DNA from: Gonatopus flavifemur
Taxonomy: Eukaryota; Arthropoda; Insecta; Hymenoptera; Dryinidae
Length of the DNA stretch: 64,000 bases
Reading direction: 5' to 3'
Assembly (NCBI GenBank): GCA_018340375.1
Contig: JAFFJZ010000054.1
Span: 1,178,001-1,242,000 of the forward strand
A program made the translations under genes and the position numbers. The notes under the pieces are model-generated. The model was given only the letters and a program-made list of their open reading frames with translations. It was not told the DNA's origin and made no database searches. Within the stretch, counting starts at the first letter, position 1, and every line of letters begins with the position of its first letter. Shown piece by piece: positions 32,666 through 45,016 of this stretch.

Positions 32666-34968
32666 GGATAGATAGATAAGTTTATTATCATGCCCTAGGA
32701 AAACCTATGGGGCAAATACAGTATAGTATTTTACAGCGGTTCCAAATAACTAGCAACAATGAAAAGAACTTATAAAACTAATTAAAAGCTAATGAATTCA
32801 CTTTACATGCTCTCTAGATCTAAATAATTCATTCCATCTTATACTAGCATTCATAATTCGAACATAGAATCATCATTCGAGTCATTGACCCAATCATGAG
32901 TATCTACTAATGAGAAGATGATGTAGATCTCTTTTGAAGGAAGCAAGAGTTGGCTGATTCCGAATGTGGGTTGGGAGTGAGTTCCAGAGTCTTGCAGCCG
33001 AAATCGTAAATGATTTCCCATACGTTGAGGTACGATGGAGGGGGATAACTAGAGCGTTACGATCAGATCTAGTATCGAATGTTGAGTGTTGATAGGTGAA
33101 TTTGAAACGATTATAGAGAGATGACGGTAATCGTGTTCTCAACATCTGATATACAGATGAACCAAGAAAGTATTCATGTCGTTCCTTCAACTTCAACCAA
33201 CGTAACCTCAGAAAATAGGGAGTTATGTGTTCATCTCGCTTAACATTGAGAATGAAACGGACGCAAGCATTAAAGGAGCGTTGTAGTTTCAGATTCTCTG
33301 TCTTCGTTATATCCGCGAAAACAAGACAGCGAATGGTCAAAATAAGGGATAATTAGACTAGATACCAATTTAGCTTTCACGTTGATTGAGAGAAGGTGGC
33401 CATTCAGTCTTAACTGATATAGGGCACGATGAACTTTTCTCCGTAGATCTAACACATGTTCATTCCAATTCAACGCTGAAGAAAGAGTGACACCCAACGT
33501 TTTGATTCGATTGACATAGGGAATCGACACATCCCCGACACAGATTTTAGGTAGGTTGTCAATTTCGAGCGAATTGATGTACGTAGGAGATCCAAGGATC
33601 ATGCATTGTGTTTTGTTGGGATTCAATTTCAAAGAGTTATTATTGCACCACTCAACAATGCGTTTTATTTCAAGATTAATCAACACAATAGTATCACTCA
33701 ATAAATGAGGAAGACAATGGAAATATATTTGTAAATCATCTGCATATTTACATATTTTACAAAACTGTATGGACTCATTGATATCTTTCAGATAAAGAGC
33801 GAATAACAGTGGTCCCAACACTGAACCTTGGGGCACACCCGAGTTTACTGGGATCCAGCTAGTAATCCCTGCCGGAGTTTTAACCGCTTGATACCTTCCA
33901 GCTAGATAACTCCAGAACCAGCACAATACAGATCTAGATATCTTAAATTTTGCAAGTTTTTTAATCAGCAACGCATGATCAACAGTGTCAAATGCTTTAG
34001 AAAACTCAAAACACACAAGTATCGTTACCATACGCTGATCAACTCCCTCACGAATATCATCGATAATATTGATGAGTGCTGTTTGTGTAGAATTATTCTT
34101 AGCGAAACCAAATTGATAAGAGTCTAGCAACTCATTCTTTCTCAAGTAAGTAAGGAGATAATGGTGTGCAAGTTGTTCTAAGATTTTACTGCACTCGCAT
34201 AGTATAGAAATTGCACGAAATTCAGTGACATTAGCTGGATTTTTCGTTTTCGGTACAGGAGTAATATATGAGTATTTCCAAACTTGAGGGAATTCACAAT
34301 GAGTGGATGAGTAATTTATGATATCGAGAAGTGCAGTCGAGACGGAGGGAACACAATAGGAGAGAAATCTACTAGGTAGTTCATCAGGGCCAAAAATGGA
34401 AGATTGTGAGAAACGTAAGTAAGGTCGCGAATCAGCATGTGTGGCGTACGGGAAATAGAATAGTGAATCATCAAATGTATGAAAAGCATCATGCAGACTA
34501 GGTCTATCCGATGGGGCACTATTATGAACCGGAGAAAAATACTGCTGGAGGTCTTCTCATGAGAACTTGATAACTGTGCTAGTGTGACATTTCCCATCTT
34601 TGATTATTTTCAAGCTTCTGAGTTCTCTCCACAACTGCCTCGATCCCTCAGTTTGGGAGAGTCGCATCTCAAAAAATTCCTTTTCAGATTCCCTCATTAG
34701 GAAGATGACCAGGTTTCTCAGTCTGCTGTATTCTAACCGATAATGATTGTCGAATTCTGGATAAGAACATCGTTGATAATGTCGTCGCGCCTGGTTCCGC
34801 AATTTAATAAATTCTTTGATTTCTTTATCAATCCAAGGGACATATTTCATATGATTTTATCGGTTTGAAACAACAGGAGCATGCAGATTAAGTAATTCAT
34901 GGAGCGAGGAATTAAAATTTTCAACAAGATCATTCAAACATTGCACACTATTTTGATCCATGGAGACT
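32666..34968 (-). mobile_element. Non-LTR retrotransposon, 5'-truncated
   Basis: A minus-strand reverse transcriptase is followed by a 3' untranslated region and a GATA/TATC simple-repeat tail at the left edge. The endonuclease region is missing: protein-like reading stops at about 34,965, where the gypsy element begins. 5' truncation is normal for LINE insertion. I would place it in the Jockey/Daphne/L2-like assemblage but cannot be more precise. Confidence 0.75.
32894..34968 (-). pseudogene. Reverse transcriptase of the non-LTR element, broken
   Basis: In order on the minus strand: a pre-RT region (YVPWIDKEIKEFIKLRNQAR, 34,850-34,557), an RT thumb/finger region in shifted frames with FGPDELPS and ITPVPKTKNP, then RT blocks FGFAKNNSTQTAL, CFEFSKAFDTVDH, VNSGVPQGSVLGPLLF and KICKYADDLQIY, and a C-terminal domain ending WNSLPTHIRNQ and SRYS. 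The catalytic YADD is intact, but the motif A aspartate in FDFSKAFD reads Glu. Frameshifts occur near 34,550, 34,150 and 33,300. The endonuclease half is absent. Confidence 0.85.
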
Positions 34969-34969
34969 A

Positions 34970-36690
34970 AATGTAGAGTCAGAAACGAAGACGATAGAGG
35001 ATGGAATACAGGATAGAGTAGAGAGTAAATTGGAAAGAATAAAAAGAGAAGTTTTGGAATCGATGAATAGACGAATAGAGCCGTTGCAAGACGGTGTCGT
35101 GGAAATCATGGAGACGGCGGAGCAATTGAAAGTGGACTTCGGTAAAAATAAGCAGGAACAATTGGGAAGTGCGAGATTAGCATTACAGAATACAGAGAGG
35201 ATAGAGAAGCTGGAAAAGAAGATAGGTGAACAAAGGAGGAGCAGTAGAGTCACGATAGGGGACCAATCAGTGGTCATTAGAGGAAGTGGAATGAAAAAGC
35301 CGGTACCCACGTTTTATGGAAGTGGGAGGGAAAATCCGATGAGTTTTTTGACGGAACTAGAAGAGTATTCAAACGCGAACGAAATACCAGAGTATGAGCT
35401 GAGATACGTATTGTCGGGGTGTTTTGGAGATAGCGCGAAGGACTGGTGGAGAATTACACGAAGGGAGTTTGATATACTGGAGATCTTCAAGAGAGAAGTC
35501 ATTGCGAACTTCTGGAATGATGAAATGCAGCATTCGGTGTGGGTGAAATTAGGAACTGGGTATTATGATCAGAGTAGAAGATCAACACGAGCGGAATACG
35601 CGATGAAATTGTACAGCGAGGCACTAGATCTAACGCCGCGTCCGAATCAAGCAGAAATAATAAGGCATCTGAGAAGACATTTTGGAGAAGAGGTAAAGAA
35701 TACTGTGGCGACAAGGGGGGTATTAGAGTTGGAAGCGTTACTAGAAATTTTGAGATGTCACGATAGGAATGTTGAAGTAAATAAGGATAGAGGAGTTTTC
35801 ATGAATAGTAGAGAGAGAAATATGTATGATCGGAGGGGGTGTGGGATAAATCAACGAAAATCAAAATCAACGAAACGAAAAATTACTGCAAGTGTGAAGT
35901 TGGCTATTTATGTGGTATATAATGAAGTTAGTGATAAAATATGGATTAAATAAAACGGAACATTGATCATATTTCGAAGCAACACAAACCGGAATGGTAC
36001 CAGCGTACCAGCGAGAATCAAATTCATAACTCGGAAAAATCAAGTTGGTCATGAGGTTATGTGTTTTGTTTTAACTAATCACTGTTTTTCATGTTCCGTT
36101 TCATTTAATCCATATTTTATCACTAACTTCATTACATACCACATAAATAGCCAACTTCACACTTGCAGTAATTTTTCGTTCCGTTGATTTTGACTTTCGT
36201 TGATTCATCCCCCACCCATCGGAGGCGAGAATATAGGGATTACGGGTATACGCACAGGAATACACAAGAAAGTTTTGGTAGAGGAGTACCGCGATATGCA
36301 ATGAACAGAGATAGAGGATTCGATAACAGGTATACGGTTGATAACACAACGATGAACAGACGATACGATATGGAAAGAAATGGCATGATAAGCAAAGTTA
36401 ACGCAGCAGACAGAAATAGAATGATGGACAGACGATATACGACAAACGAAGACGGGAGAATAGGAAGGAGATATAGACAAGATAGAGTAGAGGGGAATCA
36501 ACGAGATAGAAAGAATGGACGAATACAGGGGAATAGGAGTGTTGACAACGGATGTAGGGGAAGAGAGAGGAATAGTTTTGGAAGAGGGACAATGAATCAA
36601 AGGATACAACTGTTGGAAATGCAAGATGAGGTGGGAGGGGGTGATTATGATGAGGAGGATAGGGGAGAAAGAAACGAGGATGTGTTGTGA
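34970..36690 (+). pseudogene. Gypsy gag, interrupted by a MITE
   Basis: The frame is open from the left junction. An N-terminal coiled-coil-like stretch (34,976-35,260, rich in E, K, R, L) precedes a capsid-type retrotransposon gag region. That region contains PVPTFYGSGRENPMSFL, DSAKDWWRITR and RSTRAEYAMKLYSE, followed by an Arg-rich tail with many YDRR/MDRRY-type repeats (36,220-36,600) that could bind nucleic acid. I see no CCHC knuckle. A 381-bp MITE interrupts it at 35,837. Deleting the MITE and one 8-bp flank rejoins the frame. There is no obvious native start codon because the 5' end is missing. Confidence 0.75.
35837..36217. mobile_element. 381-bp MITE of a sister TCAACGAAA family (8-bp duplication)
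   Basis: The left end GGGTGTGGGATAAATCAACG and the reverse complement of the right end (GGGTGGGGGATGAATCAACG) match. The flanks are both ATCGGAGG. It has the same plan as the 488-bp family (subterminal AAATCAACGAAA repeats, a GTGAAGTTGGCTATTT block in place of ATGAAGTTGTCATTTT) but a distinct sequence. It sits inside gag. Confidence 0.95.
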
Positions 36691-39600
36691 GAAGGGCGGA
36701 ACAGAGGAAACGGGATAAAGAAACTCAATTACTTGCAACACACGAGGGAATCCGTCAGAAAGGACAACTAGAGATAACTGAAATATTTGAGAATCCGGAG
36801 GAATTTTCATTGAAAGAAAAAGAAGAGATGAAAAAAATATCGGGAACATGCCCAAGGGTGAAAATAACGCTAGAAGGGGTTGAATTGTAAGCATTATCAG
36901 ATACGGGAAGTCAGGTAACTTGTATTGTAGAAAGGATATACAGGATGTATGAAAATGGGTTCAAAGGATGCCCAATCGTGCCGGTAACTAATTTATTAGT
37001 CAGAGGTGCGTTGAGTGGGGAACCTATAAGAATTGATAGACAGATGATGTTGGGGGTGAGATTTAGGAATATTGAGGTAGAACAGGGATTTTTAATCATA
37101 CCCAAGTTGAAAGAATGTTGTATTATAGGAGTGGACCTGTTGAAAACATTACAGGCAAAAATTGATATTGAAAAAGAAACGTTGAAAATAAAAAAAGGTG
37201 AAGGAATAGGGAAAATGGAAACGAATGGAGGTTTTGAGCAAAATATGGAGCAGAATCTGGGAATAAGAGAATTGAGACAGGAGGACAGAAAGAAACGAAT
37301 GTCAAGAGAAGAGGAAGGAAGAGGAAGAACAGTGGATGAAAGGATGGAAGAAAAAAGATTAACGGAAGAAGAAAGAGAAGAAAAAATGAGGGAATGTGAA
37401 GATTTAGATAATGAAACATGTGAAAAATTGAAGAAAACAATGAATAAAAGTAATGAGATTTTTGAAAAAAGAAGCGGGAAAGTGAAAACTTATAGACACG
37501 AATCAATAACGAAGAAGGAGGTACCATTTTTTGGGGAAACATATGGCACGAAGAGAAGGAGTGAGAAGAGCAATTGGAAGAATGATAGAGGAGGAGATTA
37601 TTCAAAGATCAGCGAGCCCGTCGATAAACCCGCTCGTTCCGGTAGTGAGACCGTCAGGCGAAATAAGGATCTGCCTAGATGCAAGGCAGTTAAACGAAAT
37701 CCTAGAAGACGATAGGGAGTGTTCGTTGAGTATAGAAGAATTGTTCCAGAAATGTGACAGTGGTAAAGTTCTCAGCACAGTAGACCTCACAAATAGTTTT
37801 TGGCAACTCCCGTTACATGGAAATTCAAGAAAATACACAGCTCTCATGAACGAGGGTCACTGCTACGAATTCTTAAGGGTCCCTTTCGGTACGAAATCCA
37901 GTACTGCAGCGTTAATAAGAGCAATGGAAAGAGTGCTGGAAGGGTTAGAATTCGTGATAAATTTTGTAGACGGTTTAGTCATTATATCGCAAAGTGAAGA
38001 AGAACATTTACGACACTTAGAATTGTTATTTAATAGAATAGCAGATCATGGAATGACGATGAATTTCAAAGTGTGAATTTTTCGGAGAGGAGGTGGTATT
38101 TCTGGGACACATTCTATCGAAGGAAGGGTTAAAAATAGATCCGGAGGAAGTGAAAGCCATGAACGAATTTCCGAGACCCAGAATGGTAAAACAATTGAGG
38201 GGATTCCTAGGACTCGTAAATTTTTACTCGAAATTCACAGATAAATACGCGCAGGAATCGAGGCCGTTATTAGAATTATTAACAAGAGGACATGAGTGGA
38301 GATTGGGGGAGAGTGAACAAAGAGCTTTGGATACGGTGAAAAATTGTTCACTAACGACATGACGCCATACTTACCGGATACAAATGGAATCTATGCGATA
38401 CAAACAGACGCTAGTGATTACGCGATAGGCGGTTCTCTTTCACAAAAAGTAGGAAATGAAACGAAAATCATTGCGTTTGTAAGGACTTGCGCAGGACTTT
38501 GAAAGGACTGGAACTAAATTACTATACAACCGTGAAAGAATTACTCTTCATTGTGTGGGCGTTGCAAAAGTTTAGGTCAGACGTGCTAGGATCAAAAATA
38601 AAGATTATTACAGATCATAAAGCATTAATATTTCTGAAGACAGCGGAATTCGTGAGTGAGGGGTTGATTAGATGGAACATATATATCCAAAATTTCAACG
38701 TCATCGAGATGTCACATTGCTCGGGGAAAAAAAATATGGTAGCGAGCACACTAAGTCGAAATCCGGTTTATGAGAAGGAGTCGACGGAAACTAGGAGACA
38801 ACCCATAGTGATAAACGTAGTGAAAGAAAATAAATTATCTAAAGAGTTAGTAAGAGCACTATTGGATATTGGAAAATTACAAAAAGGAGACGATAAAATA
38901 ATAGAAAAAAAAGAAATCCAAGTGGAGGAAGCAAACAAAATTGACGGAGAGATGAGGTATATTATCGATAGAGACATATCAAGAAAAAAACATCAGGATG
39001 GGACATATAAAATAGTGATACCGACATGAATAGTGGATAGGTTAATCACGGAATGTCATACGATGTACGGACATGTAGGTGCAAAAAAGTGTTTCAAAAT
39101 ACTAGAGGAGGATTTCACATACCCAAAGTTATCACATAGGGTCAAAAAGCTAACAACAACATGCGATTTGTGCCAAAAGGTTGAAATAAGCCATAAAATC
39201 TCTCACGTACCGATGGAAAATATAACGCCTCAGAGACCACACGAGCTTTTATCGATAGATTTTTTCGGACCTTCGCCTACTTCGAGAGCAGGAATGAAGA
39301 ATATTTTGGTGACAATAGATGCATTTACTAAATTCGTAGTTTTATATCCATCACGTACTCAGAGTACGGTTTCTGTAAATCAAAAGATTTTCGAACACTA
39401 TATCCCTACATACGGTAAACCGGATAGGATACACTGTGATCACGGTACACAATTCACCGCGAAGAAGTGGAAACAGGAATTGGACGAGGAAGGGATTCAA
39501 TTAGTTTTTTCGTCAATTAGACACCCACAACGGAATATAGTGGAAAGGGTAAAGGGAACTCGGTAGATTTTTTCGGACTTTCGTGGGAGAAAAACACACA

Positions 39601-40067
39601 TCATGAATCAAGTACGTAAAAATCATACAGGATTGTATCAATGGAACAACCTACGAGACAACAGAGTTTACACCCATAGAATTACAACTGAATGAGACAC
39701 CCAAGAGGATGTGGGAGAAATATATAGGACATACACCGAGATACAAAGATCCGACCCCATATGAAACAAAACTGTTTTTGACAAGAGAAGGATACAAAAG
39801 AAAGGTGAAAAAAGAAAGGAAACATATGATAAGAAATATGGAATGATGGATTTCAAAGAGGGGGATTTAGTTTTAGTAAAGGTAAATAACGTATCAGACG
39901 CACAGGAAAAGAAAATCGCGGAATTTGTTGAGGTGTACGAAGGCCCATATAGGTTCAAAAAGGAAATAGGCACAGGTACGTATATATTGGAAGACTTAGA
40001 AGGCAGAAAAGGAAGAGGGATATTCCACGTAAATAATTCAAAGAGATACACAAGAATAGAAGAATAG
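36691..40067 (+). pseudogene. Gypsy pol (protease, RT, RNase H, integrase), broken
   Basis: The protease active site ALSDTGSQVTCI lies just after an in-frame TAA (36,888). RT runs from about 37,560 to 38,360 with VVRPSGEIRICLDARQLN and VPFGTKSS. The catalytic box reads NFVDGLVII, so the second Asp of the usual FVDD is Gly. RNase H follows with QTDASDYAIGG and ITDHKALIFL (38,395-38,640). Integrase begins near 39,033 with an HHCC finger (CHTMYGHVG, CDLCQ) and a DDE core (SIDFFGP, HCDHGTQF, RNIVERV). A C-terminal FKEGDLVLVKV domain lies at 39,847-40,067. Frameshifts lie near 38,075, 38,360, 38,500 and 39,566-39,840. Confidence 0.85.
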
Positions 40068-40369
40068 AAACTAAGTAGTAAAAAAAAATATATATCACAA
40101 AAATAGGGGAAAAAAAGAGTATCATTAGTTGAAAATGAGAGATGAGTGTATAAACAAAAACATTATAATGAGAGAGTTTCGAGTGAAATTGAAAGGTAGA
40201 AATTCAAGGAAAATCAGTGGAGAATACATATATACAAATTCAAAATTCGGTGAGAAACATACATATGAGAATAAAATGTTTACAAGATAGGATTGAGGTA
40301 GCAATGAGTTATGGAACATACAAATTTAAATTCCAAAAGTAGGAAGGGAGGATATTATCAGGTGGGGTA

Positions 40370-41049
40370 GTGATAATGACACAGAGACGGAGTGGATCAG
40401 TTGGAATTCAAAATCTAAACGATTTAGAAGCAAACAGAAAAAAGATGAACGAATCTATTCAGACGGAGAAGTACTTGGATGGGAGACACGTGGGATTACA
40501 AACCGGAGAAGATGAGGTGGAGATAAGAGGAAGAACAGAAGGAAGAATAATAGGAAGATCAAAGAAATGGGAAACAGAAGGAAAACCAAGGAAAAAAAGA
40601 GGAATACGGGGAATAGACTGGTACGAACTGCGATAAAAGGAAGGAAGAACAAACAGAGTCAAGTGAGCAAGGACACAGGATGGGGCAACTGGAACGTATC
40701 GGCAGTGGAGTTGAACGAGGCACCCAGAACGCTGCATCTGCGAGAGAATTGGTGTTTTTCAAGAAATGATATAGTGCCAATAGATACGGAGCAGATAATG
40801 AAAAAGAACGCGCGTTCAACGATTATCAGAGAGGAGAATGTGGAGTTGATACCGTTCGACCTGGAATTTGTGGACCCTCAAGTACCATTTGACGAGATTT
40901 GGGAAAGGATATGTAGTGGAATAGAAGAGGTGAGAAAAAAAAGAGAGAAGGAAACAAAGAATCGGAGAGGATTGTCAGTTTTGAGGAGTCCACTGAGTAC
41001 AAAGTCTTTCTGTCCCACAATTGCGTGGGCTGTTCAGGACGGTCCTTAA
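40370..41049 (+). pseudogene. Third ORF of the gypsy element, unknown product
   Basis: Two overlapping frames (40,370-40,636 and 40,567-41,049) look like one gene split by a frameshift. The first part is basic (RGRTEGRIIGRSKK). The second contains ELNEAPRTLHLRENW and FDLEFVDPQVPFDEIWERI before a charged stretch. No signal peptide, transmembrane segment or glycoprotein cysteine pattern is visible, so I do not call it an envelope. Its place after integrase and the same purine-rich composition link it to the retrotransposon. Confidence 0.4.
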
Positions 41050-41304
41050 GGGACTCCGAATTGCGAGTTGCACGATAATGGAGGGGGGTTCTGAAATGCA
41101 ATTGCGCATTTTGTTTCATCTCACATTTTCGAGGAACGAAGCATAGGGGTTCGACACAACATTAACAACATCAGGATAGTTAGTTCGGGAGTAGGAGTAC
41201 AGTGAATGTGATAGTGAAAGTGTTTAAGGAATTAGGGGTAACATAGATACTAATAAACTGTCGAAGAAAAGTCGGCAGTGAGCGACTTTTATTCAACACT
41301 TTAG

Positions 41305-41880
41305 GGGGGGGGGGCAGTTGTAACGGTATAAAACACCGTTGCAACCGAAACATAGAAGATAGAATTGTATAGAGATAGAAGAATAGAAATACCAGGATGA
41401 ATAAGCATCGAAAAACCGAAATAAAAGAAAATTTAGACAAGAATTATAGAATAAACCAAAAAAAAAAAATCAGGGAAATTAGGAATAGGCACAATTGGGG
41501 ATCAAAATTAGAAAGGTGGGTAGAGAATTAAAGAACAAAGGAATAAGAAATATAGCTTGAATGGAAGATATTACATGAAACGGTATGAGAGAGATTATTA
41601 TAGATGTATATATAGGTATATATTGAAATGTTCTTTCTTTTTTTTTTTACAAAATTTTCACATTGTGAGAATGATAAAAGGTTTTATCGATAGTGAATGG
41701 ACCGACAACCCGGATTTATGAACTCCTTCAATTGGCCTCCGCCGCTAGTTTATCCCCAGTTATGGTTTAGGGAATACCATAAAAAAAACAATATTTTAGG
41801 GTTCAATGATAACTGTGTCACGACAGTCATTTATTCATCAAAAAGATACATATAGAACAAAATATAAATGTGATTTTACA
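41305..41880 (+). other. Polypurine tract and possible 3' LTR
   Basis: A run of eleven or more G ends at about 41,315 and is followed by cagttgtaacggtataaaac, which includes a TATA-like box at about 41,328. This is where a gypsy 3' LTR should start. The right end of the LTR could not be fixed and no 5' copy exists here for comparison. Confidence 0.35.
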
Positions 41881-42560
41881 AACATATGAGCTCGATTGCT
41901 GGGCACGCTAATTCAAATTCGACTTTATGTTTTGATACAATTCTCGTGGCTATTCCCTGCGCATTGAGATCGCTTGTCAATTCTTCGCTTCGGCACACGA
42001 GTTTTCGAGCTGTGTTCACTTATCATATGCCTACAAGGCTGCCCAATACAACATCGCACAACTCTTGCAGGTGTTTGATTTTCAACCGTCCCTCTTGTTT
42101 CTTCTCGATACCACCATAGGGAGCCCGCGCAATTGCTGACTCTGTCTAATCGTCTCGAGAAGTAACCGGACGACACTTTGTTTTCGTCTAGTCAAGATAG
42201 ACTTAGATATTTTGAAGGGCCATGAAGCTCGAGAGCGAGTCGCGAGCGGTCTAACTCTTCCAAAATATCGTCCGTCTATCTTAGAAATTTTCACTCTACC
42301 TCAGCCCTGAAGTTTGAGAGCAATTTTTTGCACCGCCTAACTGATATATCTTGAAAAATTTCCCAGTACCAGACTACAACTGTTTTAAGTCCGAGTGGAC
42401 TAGGGAAATCATGAAGTTTGAGAGCATTTTCTCGCACCGCTTAACTACTCGAAGTCGACTCTTCGCTCCAAGTCGAGTGTCGTTCGTTCCAAATTGAACA
42501 AATGACGATTTTACTGTGATTTCATGGGTTTATATATCCTAAATCACTCCCTACTCTCCC
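41881..42560. other. Unassigned region with diverged short repeats
   Basis: Three decayed units at about 42,221, 42,307 and 42,411 share the pattern atgaagtttgagagca, then ttntcgcaccg, then cttaact. No gene is recognised. The segment could be part of the gypsy LTR or an unrelated insertion. Confidence 0.35.
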
Positions 42561-42617
42561 TAATTTTATACTAAATTCATTATATTATGCGTGCGCTTCA
42601 TACTTTTACATTCTTTT

Positions 42618-42726
42618 CATGTCGATTTGTTCCTCTGGTTAACTTTGATTTAAATTTATATGTCTCATTATATTCTTACTTCCTTCCCTTTTCAATCGTC
42701 TCAACCAGAGAAACAAATCGACACGT
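42618..42726. repeat. Short inverted repeat
   Basis: atgtcgatttgttcctctggtt pairs with aaccagagaaacaaatcgaca across a 56-base spacer, a small hairpin just outside the 3' tail of the RTE-like element. Confidence 0.6.
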
Positions 42727-43769
42727 TATCTCATCGTATTAGCCCGCTTGCATGTGTGCGTGTATTATGTACTCACACGGCTCCATTTACTATTCATCTT
42801 ATTTTGATTGGAATTTGTCAAATCATCATCATCATGAAGTAATCAGTCCGACGACTGGTCCGATGAAACCCTTCACCCCCGTCTATTATCCGCCAAACGT
42901 TGAATTTCTACATATCCACTACATCCCTTGTCTTGTACGATTTGTTTCATATAACTTGATCTAGGTCTACCTTTACCAGTTTCACCATTCATTTTCCCTT
43001 CCAATATTGTTTTCAATAAACTCTCATGCCGTAATGTGTGTCCTATAAGATTGCTTCTCCTTTTCACGATGTGTTTCAAAAGATTTCTTTCTTCATTTAT
43101 CTGATCGAGTACTTCTTCATTTTTGACTCTGTCTATCCATTTTATTCTGAGCATCCTCCTATAACACCACATTTCAGAAGCTTCAAGTCTTCGTTGATCA
43201 GTTTTCCCCATTGTCCAAGTTTCGCAACCATATAATGCTGTGCTCCAAACGTAACTTTTCAAGAATTTCTTCCTTACTTCCGAGCTTATATTTTTTCAGC
43301 ATAATAACTGTTTCTTTTGGTGGAAAGCCTGTTTCCCTTGTGCTAGCCTTGCTCTTATATCTCTTTCGCTTTCGCCGTTTACTGTAATTATGCTTCCTAA
43401 ATATTTGAATTCTTTCACCTGTTCAATTGTCTCGGTATCTATTTTGATTTCCGTTCTTCTAGCTGTTCTCGCTGCTGTACACATCATGGATTTTGTTTTG
43501 TCTTTATTTATATTCATACAATAGTTTTCCAATGATATTGTTCTCATAGTGTTGAAAATATTTTCTCACTCAGTACTACTCGTGGCCAATATAGCTATGT
43601 CATCCGCGAATCGCAACATACTTATATTTTCTCCTTGAATCTGTAATTTCGATTGAATTTCCTTCTTCACTTCGTTCATTGCTTCTTCTATATGGGGCAT
43701 TCTTTGTGAAATCGGCCACCCTCCACCAATCCAAATTTTCGTTGAAGTGTCTACTTTTCATTGCCCTAT

Positions 43770-44720
43770 GGTGTTTTTGAACATGGTGGCCATTTCGCCA
43801 ATATGGCGGCCATTTCGCCAATATGGCGGCTGAAACGGGAGGGAAACTTGTTGAGAATAATCAAAGCCAGTCCTAGAAATATGTTACGTGGGTGTTGGAT
43901 ATTTCTGTGGACTGGAGCATGTAATTTGAGCCTTCCGGATTGATCGCATGCGGTTGGAATACTGAAATTGCAAATGGCGGATCCAATATGGCGGCCGGAA
44001 ATTCAAAATTGCTTTGAATTTTTTGGAACATGTGGAAAGGAGGTTTTTCGGGTCGCAGATGACGAATCGGAACTCAGATTTCCGGAATTACAAATGGCGG
44101 ATCCAATATGGCGGTCGGAAAAATTATAAATCCCTTGGATTTGTGCAAACATTGTCATACTGAGGTTTTTGGGGTCGCGGAACAAGAATCCAAACCCAGA
44201 TTTCTGGAATTGCAAATGGCGAATCCAATATGGTGGCCGGAAATCAAAATATTGCTTAGAATTTTCTGGAAAAGTGGGGGAGGGGGTTTTTTTAGGTCGC
44301 TGATGACGAATCCAAACCCATATTTCCGGAATTACAAATAGCGGATCCAATATGGCGCTCGGAAGAATTATAAATCGCTCAAATTTGCGGAAACATTGGC
44401 ATACTGAAGTTTTTGGGGTCGCTGATCAAGAATCCGGACTCGAATTTCCGGAATGGCGGATGGCTAATCCAATATGGTGGTCGGAAGAATTATCAATCGC
44501 TCGAATTCGTGGAAACATTGTCATACTGAGGTTTTTGGGGTCGTTGATCAAGAATCCGGACTTGGAATTCCGAAATAGCGAATGAATAATCCAATATGGC
44601 GGTCGGAAGAATTATGAATCTCTTGAGTTTGTGGAAACAATGTCATACCGAGATTTTTGGAGTCACTGATAGACATTCGAATCCGGATTCTTGGAATTAT
44701 GGATGGAAAATTCGATATGA
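43770..44720. repeat. Left-arm tandem array, about 122-bp unit
   Basis: Units are anchored on ggatccaatatggcggtcgg at 43,980, 44,098, 44,220, 44,342, 44,463 and 44,587 (spacing 118-124 bp). Each has a following ggtcgctgatnangaatcc block. A double gccaatatggcggc motif starts the array at 43,797. Confidence 0.9.
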
Positions 44721-45016
44721 CGGTCTGGATATGAAACAAACTTTCAATAGACTCCTCCCCCCCCTCCCCCAATGAAACTCCTTGCAAATCTTCCTCGAAC
44801 CAAACCATGAATACCGCTGGTTTTTGACTTGTGAATTTGTGTATTCAGGCTCCAAGCTGTCGGCATTAGCATAACTCAATGTGCACTACGAGGAGGTTGC
44901 GCTTGTCAGACTTTGTACATCGAGTGGCCCTGAAAAGGGCCGTTGATTGTCACATGTCTCTCAATTAACAAGTTTGCAACTACGTGTACATTACCTCATG
45001 GTTGTCCATTTGGTCA

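Larger units (their letters stand above)
34969..41315 (+). mobile_element. Ty3/gypsy-type LTR retrotransposon, decayed, no 5' LTR
   Basis: Gag, protease, reverse transcriptase, RNase H and integrase occur in that order, followed by a third open frame and a G-run polypurine tract at about 41,305-41,315. The left edge meets the non-LTR element directly at about 34,969 with no LTR, so the 5' end is lost. The plus strand is strikingly purine-rich from 36.2 to 41.2 kb. A MITE is inserted in gag. Multiple stops and frameshifts show it is inactive. Confidence 0.85.

Noticed and set aside
36205..36894. 229-codon minus-strand frame opposite gag
   Set aside because: It is the antisense of the purine-rich gag and has the Ser/Pro/Ile-rich composition expected of such a shadow. 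Gag on the plus strand explains the region.
37123..37605. 160-codon minus-strand frame rich in Leu, Ser and Phe, resembling membrane segments
   Set aside because: It is antisense of the Glu/Lys/Arg-rich pol region. The hydrophobic look follows from purine bias on the other strand.
40370..41049. Envelope gene of an endogenous retrovirus-like element
   Set aside because: No signal peptide, transmembrane segment or cleavage motif. The protein is basic and soluble-looking.
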